This document shows, in pieces, positions 36,080 through 47,275 of a DNA stretch of 64,000 nucleotides. Every line of letters begins with the position of its first letter. Within the stretch, counting starts at the first letter, position 1. The position numbers and the translations under genes are program-made. Source of the stretch: Mesorhabditis belari (lineage: Eukaryota; Nematoda; Chromadorea; Rhabditida; Rhabditidae); NCBI GenBank assembly GCA_958450365.1, contig CAUEEP010000740.1:1863501-1927500 (forward strand), given 5' to 3'. Under the pieces are notes generated by a model, which was not told the DNA's origin, did no database searches, and saw only the letters and a program-made list of their open reading frames with translations.

Positions 36080-38152
36080 ATGGGCGCTTGCGCTTCACAT
36101 ATCGAGGCGAAAACTCGGCTTACACCTGAAGAAATCGAGGCGGTGAAAGAGTCATGGAAAAGGTTTGTTTAAAAAAAAAGTATTGAATTGTTATTGATAT
36201 TCAGCTGATTCAGCTGATATGCTTTATTTTGTAGATAGTTTTCTTCTAAGTTTTCTTTTGAAATACTATAACCAGTTAGTATTGGAACTTTACAATATCT
36301 TAACGATTTTAAACTTTCAAATATTGCAGTTTAAAATCACCAATTAGCAATGCCTTTATTTTAGAGCAAAACACGCTCAAATTGGTCGCAAAATTCTGGG
36401 CACTTTACTAGAGAAAAGACCACAATTCGCACAAATGTATGGCATTTCGGAAGAGGAAGTGATGGACGGCAGAATGACATCGAACACGTTGTTCCAACTG
36501 CAAGTGAGTAGAGATATTGCAACTATTAGAGATCAAAGAATAATCTTTACAATCTTTACAATCATCTCGTATAAGTGACAGTATTCTCATCGGATTTCCA
36601 GGCTTGCCGCATCCAGAATCCAGAATATCATTTATAATACCTTTCGATTATCAATAGTAATTTAGGAGTGTTAAAAGTGTCATCAAAAGTAATTTACTGT
36701 CAAACCGGAGCTGACCTTTATACATCTAGAGTGTCTAATAGTTACTATATTGTAACTATTAGATATTGCATATTGCAACTATTAGAGATCAAAGAATAAT
36801 CTTTACAATCTTTACAATCATCTCGTATAAGTTACAGTATTCTCATCGGATTTCCAGGCTTGCCGCATCCAGAATTTCCTCGACACCACCGTTTCATCGC
36901 TCGGCCTTTGCCCGACGGCTTCAGTCTTCGCAATGGCAAAACGAATCGGACAAATTCATTATTACAAGTAAGTTTTTATTTATAGAAATACTACTACAAG
37001 CTTTTATTTGTATAAATACTATTACAAGTAAATTTATATTTAAATCTCATTTCTTTAGGGGAGTCAACTTTGGATCCGACTCTTATACAGTTTTCAAGAA
37101 AGTTACAGCCGATGAAATTATCGACGTGGTAAGCTTTAATTAACAGAAAACATCTGCAACCCCTAGCCGTCATGGTCGACTAGCTAACAACCCTGTATCT
37201 TAATCGGGATCTGGTTCATGATTCAATCCCTGCTAGATTATTAGTTCTTTTTCCCTACATTTAACGCTTAGGAGTTGTGCTTGTGTATTGTTTTTTTATA
37301 ACATTATTCCTGTGAATAAATGTAGATAAATATAAGTTAAGATACTAACATATATATATGTCGTAGCCGATAAAGGATTTCAGCCGAAGAAGTCTCAGAC
37401 TTCTTCGGCTAGCCGATGAAGTCTCAAATTTTTTTATCGGCTACGACATATATAACAGCTATCAGATAAGTCTCATTCTTAATCTTTTGAAACTTTTCAG
37501 GCCGAGAAGACTCAACATTTGCTCGAGAAAGACGGTGGACATACAGAGTTTCTCGTGGGTTTTTGGGGGAAATTTTTACGAATTTTTACAAAGCTTAAGC
37601 TTAGATTTTCAATATCAAATTTGATATAATTAATATAAGCAAAAAAATTATCTACAGGATCAGGCTATCATGAGCCCGTATGACACAAACAATTGCAACA
37701 TTCGTCTCGGATGGAACAAGCTGATGAACGAGATTGTGCGCGAGATGAAAGAGGGTTGGAAAGCATCAAACTTCTTACATAAATGAATCCTTTTATCTAC
37801 TATATATAAAGCAGAAGAGACGACGTCTGTCCGTCTGTGCGTAGCTATTGGAAAAAAGCTAGCTAGCGGGACTTAGCTCTCGGCGCGCGGGGAAAGGAGG
37901 GTTTAGTAAATTTTCTTTTTCTTTTCTTCTTTTGCTTTTTAAAAGGCAAAGTGGAATTTATAATGCAATTTATAATGCAATTTGTAATACAATTTATAAT
38001 ACAATTTGTAATGCAATTTATAATGCATCAAACTTCTTAAATAAATAAATAATTTAAATTTAAATGTTTTTTAAGAGATTTTATCAAGCCAACCATTTTC
38101 AGGCTTTGTCCAGGAGGCTCGCGCTCACAACAAAGATGAAGGAGATAGTTGA
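36080..38152 (+). CDS. Globin, with N-terminal acylation signal
   Basis: Exons 36080-36162, 36365-36503, 36858-36967, 37059-37128, 37501-37554 and 37658 onward join in phase. ATG follows a TTTAG site by nine bases, suitable for trans-splicing. The protein starts MGACAS, a Gly-2 myristoylation context with a nearby Cys for palmitoylation. The globin fold is recognisable: TPEEIEAVKESWKRAKHAQI (helix A), LGTLLEKRPQFAQMYGI (B-C), and the proximal haem His in RIGQIHYYKGVNF (F helix), then LGWNKLMNEIVREMKEG (H helix). Two ends are possible: reading through to TGA at 37786 (194 residues), or splicing at about 37758 to a last exon 38103-38152 (FVQEARAHNKDEGDS). The second has a good TTTTCAG acceptor and fits the phase. 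Nematode globins of this size act in oxygen sensing or redox signalling, often in neurons; acylation would tether it to membranes (inference). Confidence 0.85.
36513..36876 (+). repeat. Direct duplication of a globin exon-3 acceptor region
   Basis: About 105 bp (36513-36619) recurs at 36771-36876, including GATCAAAGAATAATCTTTAC, the acceptor TTTCCAG and the first 19 bases of exon 3. Only the downstream copy continues into open coding sequence, so the upstream one is a decoy acceptor followed by CCAGAATATCATTTATAATA. Confidence 0.85.
37165..37340 (+). mobile_element. tRNA-derived SINE, plus-strand copy
   Basis: Head GTCATGGTCGACTAGCTAAC (A-box part) and GGTTCATGATTCAATCCC (B-box part), followed by TGCTAGATTATT, TTAGGAGTTGTGCTTGTGTA and a tail with CCTGTGAATAAATGTAG. 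The blocks match the copy at 17820-18135 in order and spacing apart from its inserted repeat. It lies in an intron of the globin gene. Confidence 0.7.
37762..38045. mobile_element. Insertion flanked by a 25-bp direct repeat
   Basis: GCATCAAACTTCTTACATAA (37762) recurs as GCATCAAACTTCTTAAATAA (38022). Between them is TATATATAAAGCAGAAGAGA CGACGTCTGTCCGTCTGTG-type sequence, a GC-rich patch and a 12-bp repeat (AATTTATAATGC). It lies in the optional last intron of the globin gene. The type of element is not certain; the start is reminiscent of some Helitron-like 5' ends. Confidence 0.4.
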
Positions 38153-38762
38153 AAAATTAAACCCTTTTTCTTTAGAGCTACGATAAAGTTCTTTTTTTAT
38201 CATTATAGTAATCGGGAATATCTTCAAAATATCTTCAAGAGATTCCTGAATACTTTTTTAGCATACCAGAACTTTACCGAATCTTTAAAACGTCAAAATA
38301 TCATTTTATTTTTCGTGTTTCTTTCCGAAGTTCGCATGGCATTTTTTTTGCTTCTTTGAAATTTTCCTTGTTCCTTATCATATTTCTTTTCAGTAAATGA
38401 TTCGATAACTAAATTTTCACCATTTACCCTTTCTTTTCCACAAAATTCTGTTAATGAAAATAAATTTTCCCGAAAATTTATGCAACCAGAAAAAAAACAT
38501 TTTCGTCTTTTTAGTCTTTTACGTTCGTTTTCCTTTCAGTGTCCTTTTTTTCCTTTTTGAATAGACCAACAAATGAGGTCCCAGAAGTGATCGAGAGAGT
38601 GTAAAGAAGAGAAAAATGAAAAGAGAGACAAGGAAATAAAAAGAGATTTTAAAAAAAAAACCAGTGACAGCTATTGATGTGCAACTTGTGCTTAGAGATT
38701 TATAAAAAGCACAAATTATTAGCACAATCCAACGTACTCCGGCTCCAAAAGTGATTTTCTAG

Positions 38763-39106
38763 AAGCACGGCTATTTGTATACCAATCGACGCGTTTCAGT
38801 CTCCTCTACAAGGATTGCCCGGCGGTGAGCACAGCGGTCAAACTTGTGAACTCTTGCGCGAAGCCAGCCATACTTTAACTTTAACCAGCCATACTCAGCC
38901 ATAGGCTGAGTAGATTGGCTGAACGGTTTAAAAATTCGGTGAAGGTTACACAAATCCCTGTTTTACCTGTAAATTTGTGGCATATTGAGAGCAATAATCT
39001 TTCATCGTTCCGTCCCAATCAGTGATAAACAATGGCTTCCGATTGTCCCGAACCACGACTATTTGTATACCAATCGACGCGTTTCAGTCTCCTCTACAAA
39101 GATTGC
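38763..39106 (-). pseudogene. gob-1: Captured fragment of trehalose-6-phosphate phosphatase
   Basis: Reading down from about 39063, the minus strand encodes VVVRDNRKPLFITDWDGTMK and DYCSQYATNLQ, the HAD-phosphatase motif I (DWDGT, with both catalytic Asp) of nematode trehalose phosphatase. A donor at 38966, a 48-bp intron and an acceptor at 38919-38921 follow. The next exon begins PIYSA and then, after a short internal duplication that creates a stop, resumes GMAGFAQEFTSLTAVLTAGQ before TAG. Only two partial exons are present. The piece is bounded by a direct repeat of about 45 bp (GCAATCCTTGTAGAGGAGAC... at 38810 and 39106). Known family: gob-1 controls trehalose phosphate removal in the intestine. 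This copy cannot encode an enzyme. Confidence 0.75.
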
Positions 39107-40134
39107 ATAAAGAAAAACCTTGAAAACACTAAAAATCCCGGAAAAACTATGAAGAACTCTCAAAAAATGTGTTTCGGAGTCTAAAATGCAATGTGACAAA
39201 ACTTTATATACCAGAATTAATTCTACCGTAGTTTTGGTCTAGACCACGATGACAAATTCTCGCCCAATAAGTACCAGCAAAAGACCGTTAAAGATATTCA
39301 GCTAAACAACTGAAAGTTGATTAACGATTTTTTTTTTGGGTATTTAAAGAGTTTTTTTCTTTTTTTTATACCTTTGTCACCTTTTATTAAGTTTTTCGCC
39401 TTTTCTACCCCTTCTTTATATCTTTTTTTTCTTTTAACACTCTCTAGCACACGTAATAATGAGTTCCGAAGAAAAATGTTTCTAGTTGACGGTTGATTAG
39501 TTGTACTTAAAAGGTATTTAGGAAAATAGTTTTTTTGATTTCAATGCTCTATGTCTACAGAAGTTGTTTAAAAAGTATTAACAAAATTATACTATCAGTC
39601 AATTCGAATCAAAATTTCTGCGACTTTCAATAGCGCGCGCCGGTCGCTGAGAACGGCTTATAATGGTTCGGATTTCGTTGGGGACCGGAATACCCCTTTA
39701 AGGGATTAGTATGGTAAGAGGAATTGTAGATAAATGCAATCGTTTTTGTGTGTCTTTGAGCACAAATTCTTTATCAATTTCTCTATTGGTAAATCTCATC
39801 ATTATCTCGCGTCAAAAACAAGTTATAATTTTGTAATTTCCCCGTTCGACTTTTTGATTTTCATCGAGAGAAACGGAAATTTAATATGGAGGGAAAGGGA
39901 ATAGATTGGAGAAGAGGATGGGAAGAGAAAGAAGAGAAAGGAAGAGAAAGGAAAAGAAAATAAAGAGAAAAGGTTGTAAAAGAGGAATAGAAAAGATCTA
40001 GGGCCCTCTAGGGGCCTCCTTCTTGAATGCCCGTTGTGGGTATTGATCGAGTGCCTCATGGGCCTTCTCCCCTCCTCCCCCCTCCCCTTCTCGTCACTCG
40101 AATTCATTCCTTTCAACCCCACAAGAGAAAAGAG
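39107..40134. other. Intergenic region upstream of sbt-1
   Basis: No gene recognised. T-rich runs at 39330-39440, a short GC-rich patch at 39630-39710, and purine-rich (GGAAAGAGAA)n sequence at 39900-39970. It probably holds the sbt-1 promoter. Confidence 0.4.
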
Positions 40135-42442
40135 ATGATCTCCTTCTCTTTTCTTCTTCTTCTCCCTTTCATTATCGTCATCTCATCAGCACTCGACTTG
40201 GAGACGGTAAGTGAGACTGTTACTGAATGAAAAGCCAAGATTTTCTCTACCAGACAAAGATTAAGCGGTTTTTCGTACTTTAAAGATAAAATATCTGGAT
40301 TTTTGATTCTCGCTTTTCTATATTTTGAACAAATTAGATTCCTAGCATTCACTAGAATAGCTTGCAAATTATTTAAATCTTTCATTCTCGATTTTCAGCC
40401 AAATGAAATGTCGATGATGCCATCGGGGGATTTTATCGATTTGATGAGTCGAGACGCCGAGAATGTGCCTGGACCAATCGCTTTCGGAGCCAAATACATG
40501 ACTGGTTAGTTGGGGAAAGATTTCAAAATATTGACCACATTAATACTCATTGCTCAGATTGAGACTTTCACTCCAAAGATAACCAAATCATTTGCAGGTG
40601 GAGCCGGCGAGGGTCAGCAACAATTGAAGAACGGCGAAGACTTCAAAGAGAGACAAGATGTCGGTTTTGATTTTTGAACACAAAGACTGCTGTACTATCC
40701 GTTTACACACCATATCGTATTTGTCCCTAACAGAGCCGAGTTGATGCCAATTTTACGGTTTTCAAGTTCTCACAGAAGCTCAACACTCAAATCCCCCACT
40801 AGATCTCATCGTCAACTACATTTTCCGAGCCCACATCGATAGGTTCTAATAAACGCTTTTTGAGATTTCAAGCAATTTCGGCAACGCTCTGGGTGCACTA
40901 CTATTGGAGAGAAGACGGTATATTATTCCAGGTTAGGCTAGTAGATCAAACTGATCTAGTTCCCTAATATTTCCCGGTCAGCCGAGTTGATGCCTATTTT
41001 AAGGTTTCCAATTTTTCCCAGAAGCTTAACACTTTCCTCCCCCACAAGATCTCATCGTCAGCTACATTTTCCGACCCCACATCGATAGGTTCTAATAAGC
41101 GCTTTTCGAGATTTCGAGCAATTTAGGCGAAGCTTAGGGTGCACTATTGGGAAAATGCGATAACAGCTTGCGTTACCATAAATCAAATCTGGATTGTTGG
41201 CCTGGATCCAGGCTATAGGCTTCAATCATAACCTGAACTGTATAAAGCGGTTCAAGAGCTTGAGATAGCTGAATTTCTTGATTTTAGCAACATAACTGTG
41301 CAGTATAAAGGTTTTACTTTTTTACAAATTCTCCAATTTCAGGTCAAATCCGACAACGTTCTCCCCGCCTATTGTGAGCCTCCAAATCCGTGCCCTGTCG
41401 GATTCACCTCGTCTGATGGGTTTGCTTGTTTATTGGTTTCAAAAAATACATTTACGCTCATAAAAAAAGTTATAATTATATAGAATTATATAGAATTATA
41501 TAGAGTATCGATTGACATACTAAAAACTCATTTACAGATGCTTGGAAGAGTTCGAGAATTCGGCCGAGTTCTCCCGAGAATACCAAGCTCAACAACAGTG
41601 TCTCTGTGATCAAGAACACATGTTCAAGTAAACAAATTAACAATAGCTAAAGTTTTTTGTAGAAAATGGATGAAAAACGATTTTAGTTGTGCCACCAAAT
41701 CCGCCGACGAGGCCCAAGAGGCTCTTCAAGACATTTTGGACAACTCAGGACTCCACAAAACAATGATGGCAAAGAAATATCACGAGAGCATCAACGAGGT
41801 TTGATTAAAAAAAATAAATTACCGTTTCTCACTGGTCAAAAGGTTTTGCATCAAGTTGGACACACAATTTGAATTTTAGTAAAATTCCATTTATTTGCTG
41901 TATTTGCTTGGAAAGCGGAAAGGAATCAAAGCAAATTGATCACTCTAAAGCAAAAGTGGATTTTGGTTCATGAACTGTCAAATTTTAGGAGCCCCGTCGT
42001 CGCAAACGATCAGTGCCCGCTCACAAGATCAACCCATATCTTCAGGTTTGAGACTCAATCAAAATCAGTCACTGCTAATCACACCTTTCGCTGTCTTTTT
42101 TATTTGATTTCCGTGAACTCTGAGCCTGGTGTTTATCGATTTGAAAACAGAATTTGGTCTTGATTAGCTTTGAGTAAACTTGATCAGTTTTTCCTTTGCA
42201 AACTAAAAGGTCACAAAGCAGAAAGTATTCAACCAATAAGACTGAATACTTTCGTTTCTCGTTTGGCATTTCTGTAACAAGAACTAAATTATGCAAAGAT
42301 CCTAATCGATAAACACCAATCAGAGCTTCGTAACACACAAATTCGGCTTTTGTAATCGCAATATCAATATTTTCAATAGATCGTCGTCTAGGGCGAGCCA
42401 TTGCGAAGCGTGCAGAAGAAAGATGGCAAACGAATGCACTGA
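40135..42442 (+). CDS. sbt-1: Neuroendocrine protein 7B2 homologue
   Basis: Eight exons in phase: 40135-40206, 40399-40504, 40598-40659, 41343-41419, 41538-41627, 41687-41798, 41989-42045, 42392-42442; 208 residues, the usual 7B2 length. Signal peptide (SFSFLLLLPFIIVISSA). The conserved core is PAYCEPPNPCPVGFTSSDGC, then EFSREYQAQQQCLCDQEHMF; PPNPCPVG is the Pro-rich motif needed for binding proprotein convertase 2. A furin-type site RRRKRS precedes the C-terminal inhibitory peptide, INPYLQGEPLRSVQKKDGKR, with the paired Lys that convertase 2 cleaves. 7B2 chaperones pro-PC2 (egl-3 in C. elegans) through the secretory pathway and keeps it inactive until late, so this gene serves neuropeptide processing. 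A MITE dimer lies in intron 3. No odd features. Confidence 0.95.
40690..41165. mobile_element. TACCGTATTTTC-family MITE, degraded dimer
   Basis: Two units with GATCTCATCGTCA cores and AGCCGAGTTGATGCC starts lie in sbt-1 intron 3; the ends are diverged (ATTGGAGAGAAGACGGTA in the middle). Confidence 0.75.
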
Positions 42443-42752
42443 TCCAATCATCCAATCTCTTTTTCAACTAAATTACTCATCACTTTCCCTAGAATTCCCC
42501 TATAATACGTGTGAATTTGTTTTCAGGCTTTCCCCCTCCTGTTTAAATCCGGTTTTTCCTTCGTTAAGGGTTTTCACAAATTTCTACAAAAACCTCTTTT
42601 TGTATCCAAAAAAATACCGCCTGTGAGAGAATAAACTTTTCTTTGTTTTTGACGAATGTTCAGCATTTTTTGAGCAATCAAAGCACTAATTTTTATTCAC
42701 CAATGTATTCCTTAAACAAAGAAATGATTATAATTAATCAAAAACGGATAAA

Positions 42753-45700
42753 TTACTTTTTTTGGGAAGTTGTGGATGTGGCTTTCGTGATTGCATTTTG
42801 CGTTGCCGTCTTTCCCGCGTTTGCCTAAAAAATAAAATAATCAGCCAAACTAAGAATGCACGAACTGTTAAATAAGCTAATTTAATTGTTATTAAAAGTT
42901 CAATCAGAATCCCTATATAACCCACTCACCTTCTCCGCGTCTTTCTTTTCACGACTATTTCTCGCTCGCCGTTTCAGAGTGCACACGACCAAAAAGTAGA
43001 AAGAAATGATCAACATAAACACGAGCGCTCCCAAGAAAGCCTACAAAAAAATCAGGAAATTAGCTGCTTTACTTAGAATATTAAAATTATATGCTTCAAA
43101 ACTGTTTTCTTACCCCAGTTCTCCCTTTATGGAAAGCTTCCGAATGTTTGATGGTTGATTGAAGCTAAAATAATAGTTATTTGAAAAACAATCAAAGTTG
43201 ACCTCATCATAGTAAAGATGAACAGCTTCATCGCTTCCCCAATTGTATGCTGAAAGAAAATAATAACATCGATTGATTAACATCGTCAATAAGAACTTTC
43301 AATTTTAATATTATCAAATCTTTCAAAATTATTGGCGCTATCAAATATCACAAATAGGGCTGTAACCACAAAAGGTAAATAAAATTCTAAACGAACCCTT
43401 AAAATAGTGCGCCAAATTATCGAGTATCTCTTCGTTGTAATTGGGTTCAGGTGGATCGACAACTTGTACGATTTTCTGCACAACGGGAGGATCTAGAGGA
43501 ACATGATAAAGCTTATAATATAAAAGCAAACAACCTCCTTTTACACATGCTTTATTACAAAGATTAAAGCAAAGCACGGGCTCGAGGGTTGTCTAAATGA
43601 ATTTATAACCGATAAAAATAAACCCAATACTCACTTGATCCTTTTTATAGGCATAGCAATATGGCATCAGTGAACCATCAAAGGAAAATGTAAAAACATC
43701 CGGATGAGCATCGTATCTAAATAACAAGGAAACGATTAAACACTGCCATTTTACTTACTCAGCAGCTTGGCGACAATAGTTATGTGTTTGCCTCTCGTGA
43801 ATTCGCGGGTAACTAAAGAAAATCATTTGAATCATCAATCAATCATTACATTTGAGACATTAAGCTCATTCACGTTAATAAAACTCTTTTCACAAATTGT
43901 TAAAGCGTTTTTAAAGTGTAAACTTTTAAACTCCAGATGTGCTAGGCAAATGTGTATCTAAAAACAACCAACTCTGTGATTTCGTTCAACGCAAAGTAGT
44001 GCCAGACACGATTCCACGGAACACACGCTCGACCGTCCACTGTCGTATTCTAAACAAACAAAACAAAGACAATAAAAAGTGTATAAACGCAAAAATTAAA
44101 TGTTTTGAGCGCAAATTTGTTACTCAATAGTCGAATATTTTGAAAAACACGGAAATACCTAGAGATATTTCATTTTCCCTAACAAGTATTGCAATGAGAA
44201 GTACATGTATCAGGCTGTTCAGAAAGTCTTTTCGTTCCTTTTCATCCTTCCATTAAAAAATAACAAATTCACCAATTAACCTATGATCTGCTCTAAATAA
44301 AAAGTGTTTATTGTTCAATTTCCTATCTTTTTAGGTCAATTTGGGGGGTGGGACAAATGCGACCTTTTTTTTGCTGGAAAAGGCCTTAGGAAAGGTCGTA
44401 AGGGCTTCAAAAATGTTTTCATAGAAGGGAATCGTATGCGTAGATTCAGAATTTGACAAATCAGACCTCGCTGACACGTCAAATTTGGGCTAAAATGCAA
44501 AAAACTACGCAACTTAACGCTTTTCCGCAGTTTTTGCCTTTTAGCCCAAATTTGACGTGTCAGCGAGGTCTGATTTGTCGAAATTCGGAATCTACGCATA
44601 CGATTCCCTTCTATGAAAACATTTTTGAAGCTCTACGACCTTTCCTAAGGCCTTTTCCAGCAAAAAAAGGTGCGCAAATGTCCAGGTGCGCAAAAAAAGG
44701 TCGCATTTGTCCCACCCCCGTATTAGGCTGTTCAGAAAGTCTTTTCGTTCCTTTTCATACTTCCATTAAAAAATAACAAATTCACCAATTAACCTATGAT
44801 TTGCTCTAAATAAAAAGTGTTTATTGTTCAATTTTCTATCTTTTTAGGTCAATTTGGGTTGACTTTCAAGCAAATTCGAGAGTGAAAACACGTGTTTTTC
44901 GTAAAAATCTATAAAAACTTCTACGAAGAAATTAGCTGAATTAATTTCTCGGAAAATTTAGCTATATACCTAACTTTTTATGCTCTATCTTTTATCTATT
45001 GACACCAAGATAGGTTCCCTTAGCTAAAGTGTCTAAACCGCATCATCGAGCCGTCGTCCTTTTTGACTACCCGACTTCAGACTCCCAAAAAAAATCCAGA
45101 CATAAGACATTTTAAACCCGTTTTAATGTTATTTTGCAGAAAAATCTGCAAAATAACTGGTCTCTTCTAATAAAACAAATCATAGGTTACTTGGTGAATT
45201 TGTTGATTTTTCAACGAAAGTACGAAAAGGAACGAAAAGACTTTCTGGACAACCTAATTATAAATAGACTAACCTTGTATCCAAAATATCGATATCCCCG
45301 CTTGACAGCACTCAAGGTAATACATTCAGCAGCTGAAAATGAAAAAAAAATGTTAAAGAAAAGGACTAGCTAAAGATGGTTTTCAAAAAGTTAGACGCTT
45401 GTGCTGTTAAATCCCATCCAAAACACAAGGAAAAGGTACCTGGCTTTGTATTTAATCTTTGCAACTTGTCTAGAATCCTCAAAGCAAAAAGCCTGGGTAC
45501 TTTGGTGATTGGGAGGGGGCCACGTTTATCCTTTCTTAGTTGGATCTAATGTTTTGAGTGGTTATATTGATACCTTTTATCTACCTATTCTAGGGTAATC
45601 AAATATGGTTATACTTTTAGAGCTTTTTACAACATGTTTCAAGTTTCATATCGCCACTTTTTTTGTTGCTTTTCAATTGTAAGCAGCTTTGAGGTAGCGT

Positions 45701-46960
45701 TTGGTGGTTAAAGTGCATGAGATTAGGCTAGAATTGCCAAGCCAAAAACTTGCTAAAATAGTCACCAATCTATTACCGTAAATACTGTAATAGTACCCCA
45801 CCCCCTCGTACAGTCGCGTAGTCGCAAAAGTTTTTTAGTATTTCATTTTTTTCAAAGCGCCCCTACTTTCAAAAATGCGTCTTTGATATTAAAAAAAATA
45901 GCTGAAATTCAGGGCTATTTTTTGATACCTAAGCGCGCATTGCAGCATAAGCCAGTGTCGAGCAAAACTCGTTCAAAACTAGACTCCGCAACACCCCGCA
46001 CCGTCATTATGGGCGTGGGGTACTATTACAGTATTTACGGTATGCTTTATTCAAGGGGCGAATAGAAGCGAATCAGATAATCATAACCACATATAACAAA
46101 TTGCTACAATAATTTCACACAAAAAGGAAAGAAAACTAAAAATGGTAAGACTACAGTTAGGAAACACAGGTACAAAAAGATTAAATATACACTTCGTCGA
46201 CAAGAATGAATAACTTAAAAATACCACATGAGCTAACAGATTTTTGAGCCATTTTCCAATTCTATAGCACTTCATTGAAAGCTTTTATGCAGAAAAGAAA
46301 TTTTAAAAAGGGCTGCTACGCAGGAGTACGCGATCATACTCTTTACCCGGTCTTCTATTCGAAGAAATACGGTATCTTCTTTACATTCTATTATTCTATT
46401 ATTCTATCGTACAGTCGCGTAGTCGCAAAAGTTTTTTAGTATTTCATTTTTTTCAAAGCGCCCCTACTTTCAAAAATGCGTCTTTGATATTAAAAAAAAT
46501 AGCTGAAATTCAGGGCTATTTTTTGATACCTAAGCGCGCATTGTAGCATAAACCAGTGTCGAGAAAAACTAGCTCAAAGCTAGACTACGCAACACTCCGC
46601 ATCGTCATTATGGGCGTGGGGTGGGTACTATTACAGTATTTACGGTAAGCATATTTGATTACCCTAGAAAAGATAAAAGTTATCAATACAAGCACTCAAA
46701 ATATTAGATCCAAATAAGCCAGAATAAAAGTGGCCCCTCCCAACCACCAAAGTACCAAAGCCAGTGCCGGAAAGATTTACCGGTGGTTTGGGAGGGGTAA
46801 CTCAATAAGCCATAAAATATTACCAACCAAATAAATTGTTTTGGCTAAAATAGCGAATATCCTCTGTGCACTTTGCAGTTTTCTCTATTTTTCTCAAGCG
46901 GATACATTTTGAAAGGCTACACAACAGCAAAAAGATAACGACAAGACGATAGAAATACAT
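42753..46960 (-). CDS. Single-pass membrane protein with a kringle-like domain
   Basis: Eleven exons, all in phase: 46960-46828, 45332-45274, 44049-43973, 43812-43759, 43716-43635, 43592-43535, 43492-43397, 43249-43203, 43164-43114, 43040-42930, 42824-42753; 279 residues. Signal peptide (MYFYRLVVIFLLLCSL). The kringle pattern follows: CITLSAVKRGYRYFGYKNTT, GRACVPW, HNYCRQAA, PYCYAYKKD and CFNLCNKAC, which keeps the G..Y.G..N.T..G..C..W and HNYCR..PYCY elements and six cysteines. Then comes a stalk and a transmembrane helix (FLGALVFMLIISFYFLVVC) with a basic cytosolic tail (TLKRRARNSREKKDAEK). Kringles bind proteins or lipids and occur in receptors such as ROR; no kinase or other enzyme domain is present here, so the role is unknown. 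Introns 1 and 2 hold several foldback elements. Confidence 0.8.
44210..45257. mobile_element. Mariner-derived MITE, broken 5' copy plus full copy
   Basis: A full element (44723-45257) has ends TTAGGCTGTTCAGAAAGTCT and its complement, with TA flanks. Its first 130 bp are also present alone at 44210-44342, and a hairpin element fills the gap between. A relative lies at 52768-53288. It sits in intron 2 of the kringle gene. Confidence 0.85.
44343..44722. mobile_element. GTGGGACAAATG hairpin element
   Basis: Ends GGGGGTGGGACAAATGCGAC and its complement; arms of about 170 bp include TTCGGAATCTACGCATACG and meet near TTAACGCTTTTCCGC. Mirror frames on both strands yield the same false peptide. It has the same structure as 59511-59908. 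Confidence 0.9.
45774..46042. mobile_element. TACCGTA-family foldback element
   Basis: Complete copy with TACCGTAAATACTGTAATAG and CTATTACAGTATTTACGGTA ends, in intron 1 of the kringle gene. Confidence 0.9.
46043..46403. mobile_element. TACGGTA-ended element (GCTTTATTCAAGGGGCGAAT)
   Basis: It starts GCTTTATTCAAGGGGCGAAT and ends GGTCTTCTATTCGAAGAAAT ACGGTA. A near-identical copy lies inverted at 51785-52149 and its first 180 bp recur at 51165-51345. The family's ends share TACCGTA with the foldback elements beside it. Confidence 0.75.
46404..46647. mobile_element. TACCGTA-family foldback element, left end lost
   Basis: Begins inside the element at CGTACAGTCGCGTAGTCGC and ends CTATTACAGTATTTACGGTA. 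The left end is replaced by the neighbouring element. Confidence 0.8.
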
Positions 46961-47275
46961 CAAGAGAAATGAATTTTTTGCAAGTGCAAATTTCTCAAAA
47001 AAAAATCCCCAAACGCAAATTTGCAAATTAATCGACAATTTATGTAAATTTTATGTAAGTCTGCTAAATAAGTCTTGAAAAAACTATCCATATTTTAACA
47101 GAATATAACGGACTATCATATCTACAGGCTGCAAACTCAAGACTCATCTAAATCAAAGTTTCTTTATGATCAGCCCGATTTTGGTATCATTTATGTAACT
47201 TTTTCTAAGAGTAATGCATTAATGTCGATTAGATTACAGCATTTTTCTATAATACGCTCCTTTTCGATAACAAAT

